Source: CAYHMW01 sp964357925
GTDB taxonomy: Bacteria > Patescibacteriota > Microgenomatia > UBA8517
Reading direction: 5' to 3'
Length of the DNA: 11,053 bases
Assembly: GCA_964357925.1 (NCBI GenBank)
Contig: CAYHMW010000027.1
Span: 1-11,053 of the forward strand
Positions 5,046 through 11,053 of the stretch are shown here, one piece after another. The notes under the pieces are model-generated. The model was not told the origin of the DNA. It made no database searches and saw only the letters and a list, made by a program, of their open reading frames with translations. Position 1 is the stretch's first letter. Each line of letters starts with the position of its first letter. Position numbers and translations under genes: made by a program.

Positions 5046-5057
5046 AAGGAGCGACAA

Positions 5058-6383
5058 ATGCTTGTTTCACCAAGAGCAATCTTTTTGATTGCCATAGCTG
5101 TTGGGTTACTCATCGTCTGTACGATAAAAGTTTATGCGCAAGATGGTCACAAGATCGTCATTTGCCACCATACAGGGAGTGAGACAAATCCTGTGGTCAC
5201 AATCGATATCGATGAACACGCCTGGCCGGCACACGCTGAACACGGCGATACTCAAGGAGCTTGTACAGAAGAACCTCCACCGCCGACCGAAGAGCAAACC
5301 AATACCGCACCTAACAATGATGAGCCCAATGTGGCAGGTACTACTCTCAGCAAAAAAATCATTAATCCTAGGATCGAAATTTTTGCCTTAGATCAAACCG
5401 GCAGTCCTACTGACGTCTGGACATACAAGTTCAAGTTTGAGCAAACAAGTAATGGTGAGCTCAGACGGATCCTTGTGGATCCATATAATGCGAGTGGCAA
5501 CTCCGGCCTAAATGGCGATAGCTGGAATCCAACGACCACGCTAGACGGCAAAAAAATCGTCTACAGTTATCAGCCAGATGTCTCACAAGACGTCGATCTG
5601 GTCATGCACCCATCAAGAAAAGAATTCGAACCTGAATTCATCGAAGAATATGGCGTACCCTACATTGTGTTAAGCGACACAAATAATATCGATGAACTAG
5701 ATGCGGATATACTCCGCACTGGAGCAATCGTCTATGCGGCTTGTGACCCAACCAAAGTCTGTTCCTTAATGGTCACGGACTTACGCGGTCCCAATCGATT
5801 TTCCATGAGCCTCGGCGTCTATGGACGGTTCCCAGATGGGAGCCCCAACGGCCTTGACATTGTCTTTGTCGAAGAAGGCACGGGTTTCTTGAAAATAGTG
5901 TCGCGTTCCGGCACACAGTATTACGAATACTACCTGCGCGACAACGCAGGAAAACTAGTCGTAGGCACCCGCCCACGCTACAGCAGTGACGGATTGCGCG
6001 TCAACTATTTCGTCGAACGACCGAACAACTCAGGAGGAGAAGATTACTTCATCCTCGACATCGCCACAGGCATTGTCAAAATGGTGGATCGTGTGACACA
6101 AGATGTGGCACCCAACCCCAACTGGTGGGATGAAAAAAATCTTGATGGTGACACAGGGGTTTTTGAAATTACCCCTAGCGAGTGGATCTACTACGATCCA
6201 CAAAACGAGATGCCTGGTCTTCGATATCCGGGGATCGAAGGACAAAGAAGTACGTCATCAGCCAATCTGGCAAATCCAGAATGGCAACTAACAGGTCCAA
6301 TCCTGGTTGACCCAAGCACTGAAGCAGCTAATGCCTCAGCATTCGCTCGCAATCAGCGAGCCGAGCAAGGCTCACAACCATGA
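5058..6383 (+). CDS. Secreted protein with ICHHTG-type N-terminal motif and putative beta-propeller (441 aa)
   Basis: The signal peptide has a hydrophobic core at residues 7-23 and a likely cleavage after VYA (27). Residues 31-70 carry a compact motif seen in various bacterial surface proteins: KIVICHHTG at 32-40, NPVVTIDI at 44-51, HAWPAHAEHGD at 54-64 and C69. Its Cys and His residues (C36, H37, H38, H59, H62, C69) could bind a metal or form a disulfide; function is not established. An acidic Pro/Thr linker (71-95) leads to a long beta-rich domain. Its PD40/TolB-like blades include WNPTTTLDGKKIVYSY and PRYSSDGLRVNYF, and it has a NPNWWDE motif recalling the C-terminus of the upstream protein. 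The start is supported by AAGGAG 6 nt before the ATG. The stop is TGA. It has its own promoter, leader and terminator. Together with the gene at 3541 it probably forms a paralogous surface-protein pair. Confidence 0.85.
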   Translation: MLVSPRAIFLIAIAVGLLIVCTIKVYAQDGHKIVICHHTGSETNPVVTIDIDEHAWPAHAEHGDTQGACTEEPPPPTEEQTNTAPNNDEPNVAGTTLSKKIINPRIEIFALDQTGSPTDVWTYKFKFEQTSNGELRRILVDPYNASGNSGLNGDSWNPTTTLDGKKIVYSYQPDVSQDVDLVMHPSRKEFEPEFIEEYGVPYIVLSDTNNIDELDADILRTGAIVYAACDPTKVCSLMVTDLRGPNRFSMSLGVYGRFPDGSPNGLDIVFVEEGTGFLKIVSRSGTQYYEYYLRDNAGKLVVGTRPRYSSDGLRVNYFVERPNNSGGEDYFILDIATGIVKMVDRVTQDVAPNPNWWDEKNLDGDTGVFEITPSEWIYYDPQNEMPGLRYPGIEGQRSTSSANLANPEWQLTGPILVDPSTEAANASAFARNQRAEQGSQP

Positions 6384-6408
6384 TATATTATTGCCCATTA
6401 ACACCTAT

Positions 6409-6441
6409 GCCCTCCTTACATTTCACAAGGAGGGCTTTTTT
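6409..6441 (+). terminator. Rho-independent terminator before tRNA-Ile
   Basis: GCCCTCCTT (6409..6417) and AAGGAGGGC (6427..6435) make a perfect 9-bp stem, followed by TTTTTT (6436..6441). It ends the second secreted-protein transcript, so tRNA-Ile needs its own promoter or readthrough. No clear promoter is visible in 6442..6466. Confidence 0.95.
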
Positions 6442-6466
6442 ATGTTAAATTACACACGACTCCCTT

Positions 6467-6538
6467 GGGTGTGTGGCTCAGTGGTAGAGCGCGTTCCTGA
6501 TAAGAACGAGGTCCATGGTTCGATCCCATGCACACCCA
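6467..6538 (+). tRNA. tRNA-Ile (anticodon GAU)
   Basis: The cloverleaf is complete: acceptor GGGTGTG with CACACCC, D arm GCTC-AGTGGTA-GAGC, anticodon arm CGTTC-CTGATAA-GAACG with anticodon GAU, and T arm CATGG-TTCGATC-CCATG. The discriminator is A at 6538 and CCA is not encoded. In standard rRNA operons tRNA-Ile(GAU) is the spacer partner of tRNA-Ala(UGC). Here it is on the opposite strand from both rRNA genes, 5.3 kb from tRNA-Ala and 4.5 kb from 16S. Confidence 0.97.
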
Positions 6539-6551
6539 CTCACTTAGCATA

Positions 6552-6557
6552 TATAAT
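6552..6557 (+). promoter_or_regulatory. Candidate -10 element giving a near-leaderless ATPase mRNA
   Basis: TATAAT lies 8 nt before the ATG at 6566, so a transcript from it would start at or within a couple of bases of the start codon. No -35 consensus is seen 17 bp upstream, which falls inside the tRNA 3' half. No Shine-Dalgarno is present. The alternative is cotranscription with tRNA-Ile and release by tRNA 3' processing. Confidence 0.4.
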
Positions 6558-6565
6558 AGAACTTA

Positions 6566-8863
6566 ATGCAAGGCCTTCTCACCACTTTATTTATTAAGGT
6601 CCCTCGTGACACCGAGGTTACGCCTGAGTCCGCCCAAACCTTCCTTGCGGCCCTTACACAAATTAACTCCGTAACCCCTCTTCAAAAAATGCTTGGGCAT
6701 CGCTCCCAAGCGCTCTCCCTTGAAATCGCATTATTTAACCAACAAATTCATTTCTTGATTACCTGCGACACAGAACTGGTGCCCTTCGTTGAAGCTCAAC
6801 TCCAAAGCAATTACCCTTTGGCAATCATCACACCTATTGAGGACCCTCTCGCAAATCAGAACCTGCAAGTATCAGAATTAACACTCGCCAAAGGCAACTA
6901 TTACCCAATCATCACTTTCGGAAGCTTCAAAGATGTTGATCCTCTAAGCTCTCTCCTTTCAGTATTATCAAAAGATGTGGGTAACGGTGTAGTAATGATC
7001 CAATATTCCCTAGAAAGCGTCAGTAGCTCCTGGCAAGGTAATGGCCAAGCCTTCGCTGATAAAGGCGAGAAAAAAGAAGATGGTTCATGGGGCCCCCGCC
7101 CAGACGGTGCAGTGATCAAAGAAAAAATTAGCTACCCGGGCTTCGCGACTTCCCTTCGCATTGCCGCAAACTCAAAAAATACTCTTAATGCTCTCGTATC
7201 AGCATTCGGTGTTTACGCTCGCTCAGATGGCAACGCATTTACAGGCAAAGGCCGAGGTATTTTTCAAAGAAGCACCCCACTAAACGATCTTGTTTCAAGA
7301 CAAGTCACAGACAATAAAATTATGAATATCCAAGAACTGGCAACTCTCTGGCACCTCCCGTCAATAAAGATAAAAACCAGCTCAATTGCCTGGGGTCATT
7401 CAGTCCTCTCAGAAGCACCACAAAACCTGCCAGATAACATTGATGTAACAGAAGAAGAAAAGAAAAACATTAACTTTTTTGGGAAGACCATTCACAAAAA
7501 CCACGAAGTTCAATTCGGAATTAAGATAATCGACAGGAGCAGGCACGTTTGGGCTGTCGGAAAATCAGGAACAGGTAAATCAACTCTCATCGCAAACATG
7601 GTAATCGACGATCTACATAAAGGTCATGGGTTAGCGGTCATCGATCCTCACGGCGATCTTTGCGAAGTGATCCTTGATTACATTCCAGACAATCGCATCA
7701 ATGACGTCATTTATTTTAATCCTGCCGACAAAGCCCACCCCATCACAATAAATCCCCTCGAAGTCACGGGCCGTGAAGAAGCAGAGCTTGTTGTTTCAGG
7801 CCTCATGTCCATTTTCACCAAAATCTGGGCGAATGTCTGGTCTGCCAGAATGGAATACATTCTAAGAAACTGCCTTTTGACTCTCGCCCAAGTCCCCGGA
7901 GCCACTTTCCAAGATGTATTATCAATCTTAAGTAACGACGCCTATCGCCGCACAATAGTTCAATCAATTGAGGATATTCCACTTAAAAAATTTTGGGTAG
8001 ATGAGTTTGACAAAATGCCAGAGCGCCTTCGTGGTGAATCCATCTCTCCAATTCAAAACAAAGTTGGCCAATTTGTAACTTCCCCACTTATAAGAAGAAT
8101 AATAGGCGAACCAAAAAGCTCAGTCCATCTTGACGAAGTAATGGATGAGGGGAAAATCCTCCTCGCCAATCTTTCTCAAGGCCGACTTGGCGAAGACAAC
8201 TCATCTCTGCTCGGTGCCACACTCATCACAAAACTCCAGCAAGGTGCCATGAGGAGAGTAAACATCCCAGAAGCTGAAAGAAGAAACTTCTTCCTCTACG
8301 TTGATGAGTTCCAAAATTTCGCAACAACATCATTTATAAAAATTCTCTCAGAAGCCAGAAAATATCGTCTCAATCTCATGCTCGCAAATCAGTACATGGC
8401 TCAAATTCCAGAAGAAGTCACAGCAGCGATACTTGGAAATGTCGGTACACTGATCAGCTTCCGAGTCGGTGCAAATGACGCATTAATCATCCACTCGGAA
8501 TTTGCAGAAGTACTATCCCAAAACGATCTAGTCAATCTAAGTAATCATCAAATTGCAGTCAAACTTTTAATTGATGGTCACTCAAGCCGCCCATTCCTTG
8601 CTCATACCCTCCCCACCCCAGCCGAGCACTTCCCCCACAACAGAGAAAAAGCAATCGAGGCATCGCGGGCCCACTGGGCAATAAAAGAGTCTGACAAATC
8701 AGTCATCAAAGAAGAAATATTTCCCATTCCCGAACCAAAAAGGTCATATACAAAACCAAAACATGATAATCATGAACAAAAGCCAGAACCCATAAACCGC
8801 GCTCCCTATGTGGCAAAACCAAAGCAATCGGTTCTCTACGCTTCGAAAGGAAACAAAAAATAG
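6566..8863 (+). CDS. VirD4/TraD-like (FtsK-HerA superfamily) ATPase, type IV coupling-protein type (765 aa)
   Basis: The N-terminal part (residues 1 to about 300) is a beta-rich domain of the type found on CPR coupling-protein homologues, opening MQGLLTTLFIKVPRDTEVTP. The ATPase domain has Walker A GKSGTGKST at residues 332-340, then the family block AVIDPHGDL with IYFNPAD and NPLEV. Walker B FFLYVDEFQ ends with D580-E581, and later comes LANQYMAQIP followed by GNVGTLISFRVG, typical of the TraD/VirD4 C-terminal motor region. The tail (about 717-765) is Pro/Lys-rich and probably disordered. Known relatives are hexameric motors that feed DNA or protein into a membrane channel. No relaxase, other secretion genes or N-terminal membrane segment are visible here, so the substrate is unknown. 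The start follows tRNA-Ile by 27 nt without a Shine-Dalgarno; the N-terminus matches the family as I know it. Confidence 0.9.
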   Translation: MQGLLTTLFIKVPRDTEVTPESAQTFLAALTQINSVTPLQKMLGHRSQALSLEIALFNQQIHFLITCDTELVPFVEAQLQSNYPLAIITPIEDPLANQNLQVSELTLAKGNYYPIITFGSFKDVDPLSSLLSVLSKDVGNGVVMIQYSLESVSSSWQGNGQAFADKGEKKEDGSWGPRPDGAVIKEKISYPGFATSLRIAANSKNTLNALVSAFGVYARSDGNAFTGKGRGIFQRSTPLNDLVSRQVTDNKIMNIQELATLWHLPSIKIKTSSIAWGHSVLSEAPQNLPDNIDVTEEEKKNINFFGKTIHKNHEVQFGIKIIDRSRHVWAVGKSGTGKSTLIANMVIDDLHKGHGLAVIDPHGDLCEVILDYIPDNRINDVIYFNPADKAHPITINPLEVTGREEAELVVSGLMSIFTKIWANVWSARMEYILRNCLLTLAQVPGATFQDVLSILSNDAYRRTIVQSIEDIPLKKFWVDEFDKMPERLRGESISPIQNKVGQFVTSPLIRRIIGEPKSSVHLDEVMDEGKILLANLSQGRLGEDNSSLLGATLITKLQQGAMRRVNIPEAERRNFFLYVDEFQNFATTSFIKILSEARKYRLNLMLANQYMAQIPEEVTAAILGNVGTLISFRVGANDALIIHSEFAEVLSQNDLVNLSNHQIAVKLLIDGHSSRPFLAHTLPTPAEHFPHNREKAIEASRAHWAIKESDKSVIKEEIFPIPEPKRSYTKPKHDNHEQKPEPINRAPYVAKPKQSVLYASKGNKK

Positions 8864-8880
8864 TACAATCCAGCCCCGAA

Positions 8881-8907
8881 GTGCTATAATCACCAAAGAA
8901 ATAGCAC
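8881..8907 (+). promoter_or_regulatory. Extended -10 promoter overlapped by a perfect inverted repeat
   Basis: TGCTATAAT (8882..8890) is an extended -10; the -35 region (AGTACA, 8862..8867) is poor. GTGCTAT (8881..8887) and ATAGCAC (8901..8907) form a 7-bp perfect inverted repeat with 13 bp between, spanning the -10 and the expected start near 8897. It could be a repressor operator or a 5' mRNA hairpin. It serves the 111-aa gene. Confidence 0.55.
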
Positions 8908-8932
8908 ATATAAAAACGAGGGAAGGTGCTCA

Positions 8933-9268
8933 ATGCATACACAGTCCAAGCTTGCAGAGTTTTTACATGTCAACTTAGAAGGCACAGATCTTGTTGTTCA
9001 TCTACATCGATCATACTCGGGCCCAGATACACTATCTGGTATGCAAAAAGGCAAACCAGATGACCATTATTTTCTGGAGATATGGGACTCAGGGCTTCCA
9101 TGGTTACAATGGTTTCTTTGCTCAAGAAAAGCAGTAGGGGAAGTCTTTGAAAACACCATAATTCTCTACAACCTTAAATATTGCGACCAATTAAAAGGAG
9201 CTGTAGAGAAATACAACAACGAATTCGGCGCCAGAATAATCATCCAAGGCAATGACAATGTTACCTAA
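8933..9268 (+). CDS. Hypothetical protein, unknown function (111 aa)
   Basis: A soluble protein of 111 residues beginning MHTQSKLAEFLHVNLEGTD, with alternating strand/helix character. Tryptophans cluster in the centre (LEIWDSGLPWLQWFLCS, about residues 48-64), and there are two cysteines. There is no signal peptide or membrane segment, and no family is recognised. The start has a purine-rich ribosome binding site GGAAGGTG (8921..8928) 4 nt before the ATG, complementary to most of the 16S anti-Shine-Dalgarno. An extended -10 promoter with an overlapping inverted repeat lies upstream, and a 12-bp hairpin follows the stop. It lies between the ATPase gene and another small gene; separate promoters suggest it is monocistronic. 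The promoter, ribosome binding site and terminator-like signals together support a real gene. Confidence 0.75.
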   Translation: MHTQSKLAEFLHVNLEGTDLVVHLHRSYSGPDTLSGMQKGKPDDHYFLEIWDSGLPWLQWFLCSRKAVGEVFENTIILYNLKYCDQLKGAVEKYNNEFGARIIIQGNDNVT

Positions 9269-9271
9269 CCA

Positions 9272-9300
9272 GTTATGGGCGCCCCAAAGGCGTCCATAAC
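9272..9300 (+). terminator. 12-bp hairpin after the 111-aa gene, probable terminator
   Basis: GTTATGGGCGCC (9272..9283) pairs with GGCGTCCATAAC (9289..9300) through 12 bp, one of them G-U, with loop CCAAA. It starts 4 nt after the stop codon. Only TT follows, so it lacks a proper U tract. Its loop and position resemble the hairpin at 2832..2854. Confidence 0.6.
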
Positions 9301-9332
9301 TTCACCCCATAGTAGTAAATCCTTACAATAAT

Positions 9333-9341
9333 TGTTATAAT
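9333..9341 (+). promoter_or_regulatory. Extended -10 promoter of the last plus-strand gene
   Basis: TGTTATAAT (9333..9341) is an extended -10 with a perfect TATAAT; no good -35 is found 16-18 bp upstream. An imperfect palindrome, ACAAT-A-ATTGT, overlaps its 5' side. The start is expected near 9348. Confidence 0.55.
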
Positions 9342-9383
9342 TCACCAGTACATTGAGAGTGCTCGATCGATAAGGAGGAGCTC

Positions 9384-9605
9384 ATGACTTTTGCAGAATA
9401 CCTTACAATTATGGACCGTCGAGCCGAATTGGGTCGATATCGTTTTATTAACAACACACTCTATCTCGAAAGCAAAATCGTTGGTCACCTTGATCCAACA
9501 ACCGACACACTAGCTGTTACTGGTGACTTGCGCCTAAAGGTAGTTTCACGAATGTGGCGCGAGCTATACGAATTAGAAGCCAGCACAACAGCAAGACATG
9601 CATAA
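9384..9605 (+). CDS. Hypothetical small protein, unknown function (73 aa)
   Basis: A 73-residue protein beginning MTFAEYLTIMDRRAELGRYRF and ending in a probable helix, VVSRMWRELYELEAS, with tail TTARHA. The middle has beta-type segments (NTLYLESKIVGHLD, TLAVTGDLRLKVV). There is no signal peptide, membrane segment or recognised family. The start is strongly supported by AAGGAGG (9372..9378) 5 nt before the ATG, and a TGTTATAAT promoter lies 40 nt upstream. It converges with the minus-strand gene at 9638..10849; a hairpin between them could terminate both. Its size matches the other 73-aa gene at 2592..2813, but the sequences do not look alike. Confidence 0.78.
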   Translation: MTFAEYLTIMDRRAELGRYRFINNTLYLESKIVGHLDPTTDTLAVTGDLRLKVVSRMWRELYELEASTTARHA

Positions 9606-9606
9606 T

Positions 9607-9634
9607 AACGGAGCCTCTCAATGTACTCCGTTTT
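9607..9634 (+). terminator. Bidirectional terminator between convergent genes
   Basis: AACGGAG (9607..9613) pairs with CTCCGTT (9626..9632). On the plus strand the stem runs into TTTTGTTC. In the minus direction it is followed by ATTATG, a weaker tail. It lies directly after the plus-strand stop (9603..9605) and 4 nt past the minus-strand stop (9638..9640). Confidence 0.75.
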
Positions 9635-9637
9635 GTT

Positions 9638-10849
9638 CTAATCCAAAAACTCAAAACTTGAAACTATATTCTCAATTACTTCCTCATTGGTACGTCGTGC
9701 ATCATCAGTCCAAGTCATCTGAATGAGCGATCCAGCCTTCCAGATAACCACTACCCGCTTCCAAGCTTCTTGGAAAGGCCCATCAATAACTTGTGCTGAA
9801 GCACCGCTGATACTCACAAAACTAACCGTCGGCACACCACCCCAACCGTCAAGATTCACTGTTGAATTTACTACTTCAGAAGCCGACAGAGCTACATCGA
9901 TCAATTTATTATCAATACTTACAACAATTCCTGGACTAGGGTTCGCGGCATCAGCTCGAAGCTCAAGTCTGTCTCCCACAAGTGTACCATCGGCTTTTCG
10001 CTTCCCAAGCTCCACCCAATCTGCAGGATGCTTAAATTTGTAGGTTCCCCCCTCAAACACAGACCACTCTTCAGTTGGATCCCTTCCCAAAAAATCAAAC
10101 GTGTCAATGACTTGAGTAAACAAATCAAGGTTCCCACTCCCACGCAAGGTTATTCTATAGTAAGTTTCTTTAAACTTAGTGATTACAACAATAACCCGAT
10201 CATGCTTGTCTGGAGCATCTATTAATCTTGTGTAGTCATATAAAATCGCAGTTTGAGCCGAAAGATTCAAAATCCGTGTATTATCCTGATATTCATTAGT
10301 TTTCTCATATCCAGTCTCAAATTCCTTATTAGAAAATTCCACACTAATCACCCCCGTTGGTTCAAGAGTACACGAAGCTTTAGCATCAAAATCAACTTTC
10401 TCTTTTAAAATTTTTATGCCAGTCGCACATTCAATAACAAATAAACTATTTGGGTAATCAAAAACAAAAGCTCCTTCGGTATTTTTGTAAGTCACAATCT
10501 GAAGCTCAGCCTTAGGTGTCGGAACTACTGTAGCAATTGGAAGCTCAGTAGGTGTAGCTGTTGCCTGAGGTGAAGGCTCAAGCCCACTAGGGGTCTGAAC
10601 TATCGGAGACTTGCCACGGTTAACATAAAACGCAACTCCAGAAAGCGTAGCAATAATCAAAACAGCAGGAACCAAAAACATAAGCTTACTGACATGGTGT
10701 CTTGTTGTCACAACGCTCTGCCCACTTTGAATTTCTGGGGTCTGATAAGTAGGAGCAGAAACTGGAGGAACATTTGGAGATGCTACCGGTGCAACAACCT
10801 GCCCGCCTGCTTGCGAAGCTTGCGGCTGGGGTGTGGCAGGAGGGTTCAT
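9638..10849 (-). CDS. Single-pass membrane protein with two PsbP-like extracytoplasmic domains (403 aa)
   Basis: Residues 1-54 are a Pro/Ala/Gln-rich cytoplasmic tail. Residues 55-76 are one hydrophobic transmembrane segment preceded by RHHVSK. Residues 80-113 are a Pro/Thr-rich spacer. Two similar outer domains follow (about 116-255 and 262-403). Each opens with a Gly-(aromatic)-x-(aromatic)-x-x-P pattern (GAFVFDYPNSLF; GTYKFKHPADW) and closes with a (I/V)xxxFxFL helix-strand end (IDTFDFLG; IVSSFEFLD). This is the pattern of PsbP/Mog1-type domains common in CPR surface proteins. The tandem duplication is seen directly; the fold assignment is recalled from family knowledge. It is likely a surface-exposed anchored protein with unknown ligand. 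No Shine-Dalgarno precedes the ATG; an extended -10 lies 6 nt upstream, suggesting a leaderless mRNA. It is the only clear minus-strand protein gene and follows 16S in the same direction. Confidence 0.82.
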   Translation of the reverse strand: MNPPATPQPQASQAGGQVVAPVASPNVPPVSAPTYQTPEIQSGQSVVTTRHHVSKLMFLVPAVLIIATLSGVAFYVNRGKSPIVQTPSGLEPSPQATATPTELPIATVVPTPKAELQIVTYKNTEGAFVFDYPNSLFVIECATGIKILKEKVDFDAKASCTLEPTGVISVEFSNKEFETGYEKTNEYQDNTRILNLSAQTAILYDYTRLIDAPDKHDRVIVVITKFKETYYRITLRGSGNLDLFTQVIDTFDFLGRDPTEEWSVFEGGTYKFKHPADWVELGKRKADGTLVGDRLELRADAANPSPGIVVSIDNKLIDVALSASEVVNSTVNLDGWGGVPTVSFVSISGASAQVIDGPFQEAWKRVVVIWKAGSLIQMTWTDDARRTNEEVIENIVSSFEFLD

Positions 10850-10855
10850 ATACCC

Positions 10856-10864
10856 ATTCTAGCA
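10856..10864 (-). promoter_or_regulatory. Extended -10 giving a probable leaderless mRNA
   Basis: On the minus strand TGCTAGAAT (10864..10856) matches the extended -10 pattern seen elsewhere in this window. Six bases (GGGTAT) separate it from the ATG at 10849, so the expected transcription start is the A of the start codon. No -35 or ribosome binding site is seen. Confidence 0.45.
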
Positions 10865-10891
10865 AAAAATCAGTTCCTAGACTTGGTCTAG
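10864..10891 (-). terminator. Possible terminator of the 16S transcript
   Basis: Read on the minus strand, CTAGAC-CAA-GTCTAG (10891..10877) is a perfect 6-bp hairpin. A T6 run (10869..10864) begins 7 nt later. The gap between stem and U tract makes it a weak intrinsic terminator. Its position after 16S and before the next start fits ending the 16S transcript. Confidence 0.4.
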
Positions 10892-10900
10892 AGGCGGGTT

Positions 10901-10980
10901 CGGTTTTTACAGATAAAACCGTGACCTAAAAACCGGGTGTACTACCCGCGCGGGCACAAAGTGCCTTTGCGAGTACCGTG
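10901..10980 (-). other. Structured 16S trailer
   Basis: The spacer after 16S holds several inverted repeats: CGGTTTTT (10901..10908) with AAAAACCG (10928..10935), an alternative GGTTTT (10902..10907) with AAAACC (10915..10920), the palindrome CCCGCGCGGG (10944..10953), and GGCAC-AAA-GTGCC (10953..10965). No gene is seen. It is most likely a precursor 16S processing region. The usual spacer tRNAs are absent from it. Confidence 0.5.
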
Positions 10981-10995
10981 CATAACACTCCTTAG

Positions 10996-11053
10996 AAAGG
11001 AGGTGATCCATCCGCTCCTTCCAGAACGGATACCTTGTTACGACTTAATCCTC
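10996..11053 (-). rRNA. rrs: 16S ribosomal RNA, partial (3' end)
   Basis: On the minus strand the window opens with the 3' terminal part of 16S: AAGTCGTAACAAGGTA at about 11046..11031, the terminal helix 45 region, and GGATCACCTCCTTT ending near 10996. The anti-Shine-Dalgarno CCTCCTT is intact and fits the AAGGAG(G) sites used by most genes here. Only the last ~58 nt are inside the window. The 3' end is placed by alignment to E. coli and is good to a couple of bases. Confidence 0.97.

Noticed and set aside
2592..6383. Alternative genetic code (TGA as glycine)
   Set aside because: TGA ends the genes at 2592..2813 and 5058..6383 just before terminators, and no good gene reads through TGA.
6467..6538. 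tRNA-Ile as attachment site of an integrative element
   Set aside because: I could not find a second copy of the tRNA 3' end in the window, and there is no integrase, excisionase or relaxase gene.

Overview
The window is a broken-up ribosomal RNA locus, most likely from a Candidate Phyla Radiation (Patescibacteria) bacterium, perhaps Microgenomates- or Katanobacteria-like. The phylum call is an inference. It rests on the separated 16S and 23S genes, an AT-rich insertion in 23S helix 25, tRNAs without encoded CCA, short strictly surface-oriented genes, and a CPR-style VirD4/TraD-like ATPase. TGA ends at least two genes, so the recoded code 25 of Gracilibacteria/Absconditabacteria does not apply.

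Layout. The left edge (1..~971, minus strand) is the 5' quarter of 23S rRNA. It is preceded in transcription order by tRNA-Ala(UGC) and a small coiled-coil ORF. The right edge (~10996..11053, minus strand) is the 3' end of 16S rRNA with an intact anti-Shine-Dalgarno. A normal 16S-tRNA-Ile-tRNA-Ala-23S spacer is a few hundred bases. Here 16S and tRNA-Ala lie about 9.8 kb apart, and the tRNA-Ile(GAU) sits in the middle on the opposite strand.

The intervening DNA holds mostly plus-strand, separately transcribed genes: a polytopic membrane protein (1622..2458); a 73-aa protein (2592..2813); a perfect sigma70-type promoter followed by a structured RNA of unknown function (about 2913..3180); two secreted proteins with putative beta-propeller domains (3541..4770 and 5058..6383), each with a long, highly structured leader RNA; tRNA-Ile; the large ATPase (6566..8863); and two small unknown proteins (8933..9268, 9384..9605). 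One minus-strand gene (9638..10849) encodes a single-pass membrane protein with two PsbP-like extracytoplasmic domains and converges on the last plus-strand gene.

Regulation is unusually readable. Most genes have their own promoter and a hairpin terminator. The -10 elements are recurrently of the extended form TGNTATAAT. The two secreted-protein promoters share a sequence block. The leader of 3541..4770 folds into four tandem hairpins and has an attenuator-like alternative pairing. A divergent minus-strand promoter near 1500 feeds into an intrinsic terminator at 1373..1394 before reaching tRNA-Ala and 23S. Nothing visible ties the protein genes into one pathway. The common theme is cell surface and export (membrane protein, two secreted proteins, one anchored protein, DNA/secretion ATPase).
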